Source: CAZKCI01 sp964584165 (lineage in GTDB: Bacteria > Auribacterota > Erginobacteria > Erginobacterales > CAZKCI01). Taken from it: DNA of 64,000 nucleotides. The stretch spans positions 58,769 to 122,768 of the forward strand of contig CAZOYW010000004.1 in assembly GCA_964584165.1 (NCBI GenBank). Reading direction: 5' to 3'. The position numbers were made by a program, and so were the translations under genes. The notes beneath the pieces were generated by a model, which was not told the DNA's origin, did not search any database, and saw only the letters and a list, made by a program, of their open reading frames with translations. How positions within the stretch are numbered: the stretch's first letter is position 1; each line of letters opens with the position of its first letter. Positions 48,154 through 55,348 of the stretch are shown piece after piece.

Positions 48154-48957
48154 TTGAAAAACCAGGGAACAATCCTTGTCCTCGGCGGCCAGGGCTTTGT
48201 CGGCTCGGCCTTCCTCCGGGAGGCGCACGCCCGCGGTCTTGACGCCGAGTGCGTCGACCTCGATTCCTACGCCGCCTTCCGGGGGCGGGAGTGCGATCTG
48301 TTGGTCAACGCCGACGGGAACTCGAAGAAGTACCTGGCCGCCGAATCCCCGGTCGAGGAGTTCGATCTTTCCGTCGCCTCGGTCCTCCGCGCGCTCCACG
48401 ACTTCCGTTTCCGGAACTACCTCCACGTTTCCACCATCGACGTCTATCCCGACCATGAGAACCCCCGAAACAACGGCGAGGACGCCCCGATCGACCCCGG
48501 CCGCCTCTCCCCGTACGGCCTGCACAAGTATCTGGCCGAGCTCCTGGTCCGGAGCTATGCGCCGCGCTGGCTGATCGTCCGCCTGGGCGGGGTCCTCGGT
48601 CCGGGCCTGAAGAAGAACCCCGTTTTCGACCTGATCCACGATCGGCCCCTGCGGGTCCACGAGGATTCCCGCTACCAGTATCTCCCGGTCGATTTCGCGG
48701 CCGCCGCCGCGTACGACCTGGCGGGGCAAGGCCCGGGGGGGGAGGTCGTGAACCTGTGCGGAACGGGGACGGTCTCGATCCGGGAGGTCCGGGAGCTGCT
48801 GAAGAAGCCCCTGCGCTACGCCGCCGCCTCCGTCCCCCGCGAGACCTATGAGATCAGCAACGCGAAGCTCCGGAGCCGGTTCGAAGTCCCGACAAGTGTT
48901 GAGACTCTCCGCGCTTTCATGCATAATCACGATCTTTCCCGGAGGGCAAGATCGTGA
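48154..48957 (+). CDS. NAD-dependent epimerase/dehydratase (SDR)
   Basis: A 267-residue SDR, shorter than its neighbours: VLGGQGFVGSAF (cofactor), LLVNADGNSKK, STIDVYPDHENP, an intact YGLHK active site and VRLGGVLGPGLKK. The start is TTG 48154, abutting the heptad array with no ribosome site. The stop overlaps the next start (GTGA), so it is coupled to the sugar kinase. Substrate unknown. Confidence 0.82.
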   Translation: MKNQGTILVLGGQGFVGSAFLREAHARGLDAECVDLDSYAAFRGRECDLLVNADGNSKKYLAAESPVEEFDLSVASVLRALHDFRFRNYLHVSTIDVYPDHENPRNNGEDAPIDPGRLSPYGLHKYLAELLVRSYAPRWLIVRLGGVLGPGLKKNPVFDLIHDRPLRVHEDSRYQYLPVDFAAAAAYDLAGQGPGGEVVNLCGTGTVSIREVRELLKKPLRYAAASVPRETYEISNAKLRSRFEVPTSVETLRAFMHNHDLSRRARS

Positions 48958-49964
48958 TTATCTCGCAAACGCCGGTGCGGATCAGCTTCCTGGGCGGCGG
49001 GACCGATTTCCCCGAGCACTTCTCCCGTCACGGGGGTGCGGTCCTCTCCACCACGGTGGACAAGTACTGCTACCTCACCGTCAGCTACCTGTCCGATTTC
49101 TTCGACTACCGGATCAAGGTTTCCTACTCCAAGACCGAGCTCGTCCACCGGGTCTCGGAGATCGAGCATCCGGCGGTCCGGGCCTGCCTCGAGTTCATGG
49201 GGATCTCCTCCCACGTCGAGATCAACTACTTCTCCGACCTGCCCGCCCGGACGGGGCTGGGCACCTCCTCCTCCTTCGTGGTCGGCCTCTTGAACGCCCT
49301 CTACGCTTACCGCTCCAGCCGGGTCTCCGCGAAAAGGCTGGCCGCCGAGGCGGTGAGGATCGAGCGGGAGATGATCGGGGAGAGCGTGGGCTTTCAGGAC
49401 CAGTACGCCGCGGCCTGCGGCGGTTTCAACTACATCGAGTTCAAAAGCGCGGGAGAGGCGCGGGTGGAGCCGGTGATCTGCTGCCCGGAGGCGCTCCAGG
49501 AGATGGAAGACAACCTGCTCCTCTTCTACACCGGCATCCAGCGCTATTCCGACACCATCCAGAAGCGCCACGTGCAGGCGCTCGGCGACAACACCGCCTA
49601 TCTGAAGAACATGTCCTCCCTGGCCGCCCAGGGGCGGGACCTTCTCGGGAAGGGGAAGGAGAAGCTCGGCGATTTCGGCCGCCTGCTCGGCGAATCCTGG
49701 AAGATCAAGAAGTCGCTGGGGACCGGCGTCAGCAACCCGCAGATCGATGCCATGTACGACGCGGCCTTGAGCGCCGGGGCGGTCGGTGGTAAGCTTCTGG
49801 GCGCGGGCGGGGGAGGCTTCCTCCTCCTCTACGCCGAGCCCCCGGCCCAGGCTCTCGTCCGCCGCGCCCTCTCCTCCCTGCTCGAGGTGGATTTCCGTTT
49901 CGAGAACCAGGGCTCGCAGATCGTCTTCTACGATCCGGAGAAGCTGCCCGCCCCGCGGAAGTAG
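48954..49964 (+). CDS. GHMP-family sugar kinase (heptose-7-phosphate-kinase-like)
   Basis: A 336-residue kinase resembling HddA/WcbL D-glycero-D-manno-heptose 7-phosphate kinases. TPVRISFLGGGTDFPEHF at the N terminus, ATP-binding GLGTSSSFVVGLLNAL (101-116), ESVGFQDQYAAACGGFNYI, and the C-terminal GAVGGKLLGAGGGGFLLLY. It phosphorylates a sugar C1 or related hydroxyl before nucleotide activation. Start GTG 48954 after GGAGGG, overlapping the upstream gene by four bases. No heptose isomerase or nucleotidylyltransferase is adjacent, so a different sugar is possible. Confidence 0.87.
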   Translation: MIISQTPVRISFLGGGTDFPEHFSRHGGAVLSTTVDKYCYLTVSYLSDFFDYRIKVSYSKTELVHRVSEIEHPAVRACLEFMGISSHVEINYFSDLPARTGLGTSSSFVVGLLNALYAYRSSRVSAKRLAAEAVRIEREMIGESVGFQDQYAAACGGFNYIEFKSAGEARVEPVICCPEALQEMEDNLLLFYTGIQRYSDTIQKRHVQALGDNTAYLKNMSSLAAQGRDLLGKGKEKLGDFGRLLGESWKIKKSLGTGVSNPQIDAMYDAALSAGAVGGKLLGAGGGGFLLLYAEPPAQALVRRALSSLLEVDFRFENQGSQIVFYDPEKLPAPRK

Positions 49965-50004
49965 CGATCGGGCGCGCAATCACCACCACGGCGGCCCGCG
50001 GGGC

Positions 50005-50150
50005 AAATTACAAAGCCCAAACAACAAATCCCAAGCAAAATCCAAAACTCAAAAAATCAAGCAACAAAAGCTGACTTGGCCGGCGGGAAGACGGGTGGTT
50101 TGTTGATTGTGTTTTGTAATTTGCTTGGGATTTGTTGTTTGGAGCTTGTG
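50005..50150. repeat. CAAATTACAAA-type A/T word element
   Basis: ACAAATCCCAAGC, AAAATCCAAAACTC and CAAGCAACAAAAG words face TTTGTTGATTGTGTTTTGTAA and TTTGCTTGGGATTTGTTGTTTG words. Same family as 44832-44955. It makes up most of the 231-bp spacer before the GT2 gene. Confidence 0.85.
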
Positions 50151-50195
50151 GTTTTTTGCGATTGAACCGCTGCGGATAGATTCTGTAAACCGATC

Positions 50196-50939
50196 ATGGC
50201 TAGCGAGACTGTGAACGATCTTTCCGTCATCATCTCCACCTTCAACGAGGAGGGGACGATCGTCTCCTGCCTCGAGCGGCTCGCCGCCGCCGTCCCCGGC
50301 GCGGAGGTCCTGATCATCCACGGGGGACGGGACCGGACGGCGGAGCTCTCGCGCGAATTCGGGCGGACCCACGACGCGCTGCGCCTCCGGGTCCTGGAGA
50401 ACTACGGCGATTCCGGCAAGGGGCATGCGATCAAGGTGGGGATCTCGCTGGCCTCCCATTCCCTCCAGGTCCAGTTCGACGCCGACCTCCAGTTCGCCCC
50501 CGAGGAGATCCCGGCGCTGCTCGCTCCCCTGCAGGCGAATCGGGCCGACCTGGTCGTTGGCTCCCGCTTTCTCCGGGGGGCCGACCGGACGGGCTACACC
50601 TTCAGCTTCTTCCGCGACGTGGGGAACCGGGTTCTGAACCGCTTCGTCTCCTGGATGGCGGGGACTCCGATCAGCGACGTGACCACCGGGATGAAAGCCT
50701 GGACGCGAGAAGCGATCTGGAAGATCCGTTTTCGGGACAACCGCTTCGTCTACGAGATGGAGGTCGTTCTCCGGGCGGCCCGCTCTGGGTTGCGCATCGT
50801 CCAGATCCCGGTCAAGTACTTGAGCCGCCAGGGCGGTCACTCCGGCCACGGCACGGGCTGGAAGGAGTTCAGGTCGATCGTCATGACGGGAGCCTCGATC
50901 GCCTGGCGGGCCCTGCTGATCCGGATCGGGGCGTGGTGA
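50196..50939 (+). CDS. GT2-fold glycosyltransferase with altered nucleotide-binding motif
   Basis: A 247-residue GT-A fold protein starting with LSVIISTFNEEGTIVSCLE. DxD is present (Asp95, Asp97 in VQFDADLQF), as are GKGHAIKVGI, VGSRFLRGADRTGY and SDVTTGMKAWTREA. The usual DDGS nucleotide-binding stretch is replaced by IHGGRDRT (residues 41-48), so both aspartates there are gone. The rest resembles polyprenyl-phosphate sugar transferases without membrane anchors. Either sugar-nucleotide binding is unusual or it belongs to a divergent subfamily. Confidence 0.82.
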   Translation: MASETVNDLSVIISTFNEEGTIVSCLERLAAAVPGAEVLIIHGGRDRTAELSREFGRTHDALRLRVLENYGDSGKGHAIKVGISLASHSLQVQFDADLQFAPEEIPALLAPLQANRADLVVGSRFLRGADRTGYTFSFFRDVGNRVLNRFVSWMAGTPISDVTTGMKAWTREAIWKIRFRDNRFVYEMEVVLRAARSGLRIVQIPVKYLSRQGGHSGHGTGWKEFRSIVMTGASIAWRALLIRIGAW

Positions 50940-50976
50940 CAGCAAGGCGGCGGGATCGCTCTCGCTTGTAGTAACT

Positions 50977-51141
50977 CCTTCCCGATCCGCTTAGCGGATC
51001 GGGAAGGATTGCAGGATCGCTCACGCTTGTAGGATCGCTTTGCTTGCCGCCTTCCGCCGCGCGGACCTGAAGGTCCGCGCCTACGGGAAATCGCCCGGGC
51101 GATCGCTATTCGGTCGTAGACGCGGACATTCATGTCCGCGT
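50977..51141. repeat. three hairpins upstream of the flavoprotein gene
   Basis: CCTTCCCGATCCGC and its perfect complement (50977-51007, TTA loop). GCGCGGACCT with AGGTCCGCGC (51059-51080). CGCGGACAT with ATGTCCGCG (51121-51140). The word GGATCGCT.CGCTTGTAG is repeated at about 50954, 51014 and 51032. The second hairpin is in the GGACC family of 11303 and 19129. Confidence 0.88.
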
Positions 51142-51162
51142 TCAAGACAGCCAGAGAGACAC

Positions 51163-52599
51163 ATGCCTGTCGTAAGCGATGATCCGCCTTACATCATCTT
51201 CGGCGCCGGGCCGGCGGGCCTGACCGCGGCGCTGGCGCTCCAGAAAGCGGGGAAGAAGGTGGTGGTGGCGGAGAAGGCATCCGCGGTCGGCGGCCTCTCC
51301 GCCTCCCCGCGCTGGAAAGGCTTCATCGCCGAATACGGGCCCCACGTCTACCACGTCAAGCACGACCGGATCGACGAGATCCTCCGCTCCCACTCCCCCG
51401 CGCCGCTTCCGGCCAAGATCATCAACACCCGGATGCTCATCCGGGGGAAGTTCTTCGACTACCCGCTCAAGTTCTGGCAGCTGATCCAGGGGCTGAACCC
51501 GTTCTTCTCGGCGCGGATGCTCCTCGATTTTCTCTTCACCTCGATCCAGTTCCGGATCTTCCCCCGCCCCGACGACTCTTTCCGGACCTGGGGGATCCGC
51601 CGCTTCGGCCGGACCCTCTACCACCTCTGCTTCGGCCAGTACACCGAGCGGCTCTGGGGCGTCCCCGCCTCGGACCTCTCCGTCCGCCTGGCCAGCCAGA
51701 AGCTCCACAAGCTCAACCTGAAAGACGTCATCGTCAAGCTCCTGGGCGGCCGGGGGCAGGAGCAGGCGACCTACTGGAAGGAGTTCTACTATCCCGAGGA
51801 GGGGATGGGCGTCATCTTCGAGCGCATGGCCGCCGCTCTGCGCGAGGGGGGCGGAGAGGTGTGGCTGAAGAGCGAGCCGGTCGCGGCCCGGGTGGAGGGG
51901 GGGCGGGTGGTCTCCGTCCGGATCCGCCGCGAGGGCAAGGAGATCGAACTCCCCTGCGCCGGTCTCCTCGCCACCATCCCCCTCAACGCCCTCACGGGGG
52001 TCTTCCGGTCCGCCGTCCCGGAGGAGTGCGTTCGGGAGGGACAGCTGATGCGCTACCGGGCGCTCCTCGTCTGCAACACGATCGTCCCGGTCGGCCAAGC
52101 CTCTACCGCCCACTGGGTCTACCTCCTTGACCCCTCCTTCAACTGCAACCGCTACTGCGAGCCGAAGAACCTCCTGGCCCTCCCCCTCCCGGCCGACCGG
52201 ACGATGATCGCCTTCGAGCTCTGCGCCGACCAGGGCGACGGGCGCTGGTCCGCGCCGGACTCGGCGATCGCGGGGATCGCCCGGTCCGACGCCGCCCGGA
52301 TCCCGGTGCTGAAGGGCCGACCCATCTCCGACTTCCAGGTCGTCCGGGTGCAGGACGCCTATCCCGTCTACGACCTCGCCTACGATGAGCGCCTGAAGCG
52401 GGTGCTCGCGCCGCTCGCCGGGATCCGCAATCTCTTCATCACCGGCCGCCAGGGGCTCTTCCTCAACACCGACATCCACGACAGCATGGAGATGGGACTC
52501 CTCGCCGCCGAGGAGGCGCTGGCCGGGAACGACCCGAAGCGCTTCTACGAGAGGATGATCTCCTACCTCGACTACAAGACGGGGAGCACCAATCGGTGA
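51163..52599 (+). CDS. FAD-dependent oxidoreductase, UDP-galactopyranose-mutase / amine-oxidase-like
   Basis: A 478-residue flavoprotein with a perfect dinucleotide fold (IIFGAGPAGLTAALALQKAG near residue 12), then EKASAVGGLSASPRWKGF and YGPHVYHVKHD. FFDYPLKFWQLI and YTERLWGVPASDLSVRLA are typical of proteins annotated as protoporphyrinogen-oxidase-like or UDP-galactopyranose-mutase-like enzymes in glycan loci. The C-terminal GRQGLFLNTDIHDSMEMGL is the FAD-closing segment. It could isomerise a lipid-linked or nucleotide sugar; not provable. It overlaps the next start by four bases (GTGA), coupling it to a GT-C enzyme. Confidence 0.82.
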   Translation: MPVVSDDPPYIIFGAGPAGLTAALALQKAGKKVVVAEKASAVGGLSASPRWKGFIAEYGPHVYHVKHDRIDEILRSHSPAPLPAKIINTRMLIRGKFFDYPLKFWQLIQGLNPFFSARMLLDFLFTSIQFRIFPRPDDSFRTWGIRRFGRTLYHLCFGQYTERLWGVPASDLSVRLASQKLHKLNLKDVIVKLLGGRGQEQATYWKEFYYPEEGMGVIFERMAAALREGGGEVWLKSEPVAARVEGGRVVSVRIRREGKEIELPCAGLLATIPLNALTGVFRSAVPEECVREGQLMRYRALLVCNTIVPVGQASTAHWVYLLDPSFNCNRYCEPKNLLALPLPADRTMIAFELCADQGDGRWSAPDSAIAGIARSDAARIPVLKGRPISDFQVVRVQDAYPVYDLAYDERLKRVLAPLAGIRNLFITGRQGLFLNTDIHDSMEMGLLAAEEALAGNDPKRFYERMISYLDYKTGSTNR

Positions 52600-55259
52600 A
52601 GATCGGAGAGAAGATCATCACCGCCTTCCTGGTTCTCCTGCTCCTGGCCGGGGCCTTCCTCCTCCGCCTCGACTTTCTCCTCCACAAGCGCCAGCTCCCG
52701 GTGGTCTGGGACGCCGCCGGCTACAGCCTCCAGGCCCGGGAGTTTTACGAGGCCTGGCGGTCGGTCTCCGACCCCGAGTCCTTCCGGCGGCATTTCTTCC
52801 GGGGCTACGAGATGGCCCTGGACAAGGGCGAGGTCTATCCCCTCTTTCTGAGCGCGGTCTACTACCTCTGGGGGCCGAACTTCCCCGCCGCCCGGGCCGC
52901 CCAGGCCGTCCTGGGAACGCTCTCCCTCCTGCTGCTCTTCGCCGTCACCGCCCGCCTCCTCGGGAAGCGGATCGCCATCCCCGCCCTGCTTATCGCGGCG
53001 GTCTATCCCCCCTTCATCCTCTCCGAGGGGAGGCTCCTCACCGAGACCGTCGCCATCTTCCTCCTCCTTCTCGACGTCTGGCTGCTCACGCTCGCCCTGG
53101 CGCGGGGATCGCTCCTCGCGATCTTCCTCGCCGGGATCGCCACCGCATTCCTCACCGTCTCCCGGACCTTTTTCCAGTTCTCCGCCCTGGTCTTCTTTCC
53201 CCTCCTCGTCGCCGGCCTGGCGGTCGGCCGGAAGAGGAAATGGCTGCTCCGCGCGCTCCCCTTCCTCGCCGGCTTCGCCCTGATCATCGTCCCCCGCCTC
53301 TCCTTTACCCCCCGGGTGGACAAGCACCACCGCCGCCTGCTCAGCGGCTCCTGGAAGAACGGCCTGGCGATGTATTGCGGCGTCTACCCCCCCAACCAGG
53401 GCTACCAGACCGACGGCGACCCCGGCGGGCCGGTGCTCTCCCGCCTCCGCCGGGAGGCGCGGGGGAGCCTCTCCGCGGACGACCTCTATCTGAAGGCCGT
53501 GGCCGCGCTCCTCCTCTCTCAGCCCCGGGAGGTCGCGCCGGTCGTCCTCGCCAAGGCCGGGATCTTCTGGAAAAGGGCCTACAACGATTTCCTCCAGAGC
53601 TACCTCCTCTCTCCGGAGGGAATGAACGCGCTGAACCGCGCCATCCTCCTCCTGGGGGTCTGGGGGCTTGCCTCCCTTCTCGGGCTGGGCCCGGCGGCCT
53701 GGCCCTTCCTCGCCGCCTGCCTCTACACCTGGGCGCTCTGCTTCCTCGCCGACGCCGAGGCCCGCTACACCCTGCCCGCCATCCCGTTCATGATCGCCGC
53801 CGGAGTCCACGCCGCCTATCGCCTGGGCCGGGGCTCGATCCTGCTCTGGAGAAGGGAGATCCCGCTCCGCCTCCCGTTGGTCCTCTCCGTGTTCCTGGCC
53901 GCGCTCCTCTTCGCCTTGAGCCGTCTCTCCCTCCCCTCCCGCTTCCTGGCCATTTTCCCGGGGGCGGACTTTCCGCTCGCCCATCGCCTCCACGTCATCC
54001 TGGTCTCCCTCCTCCTCCTCTCCCCCGCTCCCGTCCTCTTCCTCGCCTACCGCGACGCGCTCGCGGGCTGGCGCCGCGGGGCGGCCGCCGCCCTCCCCGC
54101 CCTGGTCTCCGTTGGCCTTTACCTCTGCGCCCTCTCCGTCCATCCCTTCGGGCAGGAGTGGCGTTGCCGCCTCTCCGGCGCCGGTCAGGCGGCGACCCAG
54201 ACGATCGTTCTTCCCCCCGAGGCTTTCTCCTGGAAAGGGGCGGAGCTCAAGCTCGACCTCGTCTCCGGCCCGGCGCGGGACTACGATCTCCTGGTCACGG
54301 TGGACGGGCAGCTCGTCCGCCGTTTCGAGCGGGGGCTCTCCGCCGACCCCGACTCCTACATCGCCCAACGGAGGGCCTTCCCGATCTACCTGAGGGAGCA
54401 GGGGAGGCACCTGACCGAAGTGGGCCAATGGTTCACGGTCCCCCTCGACCCCGCCACGCTCTCCGGGAAGAAGGAGATCGCGGTTGGGGTGAAGCTGGAG
54501 TCCCTGGGCGCCTCCCGGGGATCCTGGGTCGATCTTTTCGGCGACAGCCCCGGCTCTTCCCTGGTCCCCACCTTCTCGCAGTCCCCCGCCGAGCTCTCCC
54601 TCTACCGCTACCTGGTCGAGGACGACTGGCGGCTCTGGCGGCCGTCCCCGGCTCTGCCCGTCGCGAGCTCCTACGCGGAGAACGGGAAGAGCCGGGGGGG
54701 CGACCTCTCTCCCGCCCCCGGCATCCAGACGGGGCGCTACCGGATCTTCCTGAACCACCGCCGCGATCCGGCCCCCTCCACCTCCTACCCGGTCGCGGTG
54801 AGGAGCGGCGACTATCTGACCCGGAAGACCCACGTCGCCTCCTACTACCGCCTTGCCCTCTGGGAGGTGAATCCGGCGCGGAGGAAGGGGAACCGGATGC
54901 TCCTCGAGATCGCCCACGCCGCCCCGGGTCCGGAAGGCGCCTTTAGCATGGTCGTCTACGCCGATTCCGATAATGACGGGAAGCCCGACCGCCTGGTCGC
55001 CTCCTCGCCCGTCTTCCAGGGGGAGAAGGAGGGCGCCTGGTCGTCCTGGGAGTTCGAAACGCCGGAGAAGTCCATCTTCGTCGGGATGACCTGGCCCGAG
55101 AAGTCGGCGACGGTTGTCTACCGGGAGAGCGTCCTCTGGCCGGACGACCTCTTCCCGGAATGGATGTACTACGGGGTCGGGAAGGGGGCGCCGAAGGCGA
55201 ACCCGGTGGTCACGAACATGAAGCTCCGCTTCCTGGAGCCGGCCCCGGCGGCGCGCTGA
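52596..55259 (+). CDS. GT39-like membrane glycosyltransferase with two C-terminal outer domains
   Basis: An 887-residue protein. The GT39 core (about 1-500) has QLPVVWDAAGYSLQAREFYE with acidic residues in the first loop, VYPLFLSAVYYLWGPNFPAA and a row of hydrophobic helices. Residues about 505-735 form a beta-rich soluble region (LDLVSGPARDYDLLVTVDGQ). Residues 745-887 are the shared novel domain: LWEVNPA, LLEIAHAAPGPEGAFSMVVY, DSDNDGKPD, GAWSSWEF, IFVGMTWPEK, YGVGKGAPKA, TNMKLRF. Start GTG 52596 overlaps the flavoprotein gene, suggesting they act on the same lipid-linked sugar. Confidence 0.82.
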   Translation: MKIGEKIITAFLVLLLLAGAFLLRLDFLLHKRQLPVVWDAAGYSLQAREFYEAWRSVSDPESFRRHFFRGYEMALDKGEVYPLFLSAVYYLWGPNFPAARAAQAVLGTLSLLLLFAVTARLLGKRIAIPALLIAAVYPPFILSEGRLLTETVAIFLLLLDVWLLTLALARGSLLAIFLAGIATAFLTVSRTFFQFSALVFFPLLVAGLAVGRKRKWLLRALPFLAGFALIIVPRLSFTPRVDKHHRRLLSGSWKNGLAMYCGVYPPNQGYQTDGDPGGPVLSRLRREARGSLSADDLYLKAVAALLLSQPREVAPVVLAKAGIFWKRAYNDFLQSYLLSPEGMNALNRAILLLGVWGLASLLGLGPAAWPFLAACLYTWALCFLADAEARYTLPAIPFMIAAGVHAAYRLGRGSILLWRREIPLRLPLVLSVFLAALLFALSRLSLPSRFLAIFPGADFPLAHRLHVILVSLLLLSPAPVLFLAYRDALAGWRRGAAAALPALVSVGLYLCALSVHPFGQEWRCRLSGAGQAATQTIVLPPEAFSWKGAELKLDLVSGPARDYDLLVTVDGQLVRRFERGLSADPDSYIAQRRAFPIYLREQGRHLTEVGQWFTVPLDPATLSGKKEIAVGVKLESLGASRGSWVDLFGDSPGSSLVPTFSQSPAELSLYRYLVEDDWRLWRPSPALPVASSYAENGKSRGGDLSPAPGIQTGRYRIFLNHRRDPAPSTSYPVAVRSGDYLTRKTHVASYYRLALWEVNPARRKGNRMLLEIAHAAPGPEGAFSMVVYADSDNDGKPDRLVASSPVFQGEKEGAWSSWEFETPEKSIFVGMTWPEKSATVVYRESVLWPDDLFPEWMYYGVGKGAPKANPVVTNMKLRFLEPAPAAR

Positions 55260-55265
55260 AAAGCC

Positions 55266-55308
55266 GATCGGACCGATCCGTCGGATCCGACTGATCGGTC
55301 GGATCAAA
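55266..55308. repeat. GATCCGTCGGATCCGACTGATCGG word cluster
   Basis: Self-complementary 7-9-bp words (CCGATCGGACCGATCCGTC and GACTGATCGGTCGGATC) fold back on each other between the two large membrane-protein genes. A second small inverted repeat (CCCGAAGAAGATTTCGGG) lies at 55331-55348. Confidence 0.8.
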
Positions 55309-55348
55309 CCCGGTCGAGATCGGGGCCACTCCCGAAGAAGATTTCGGG

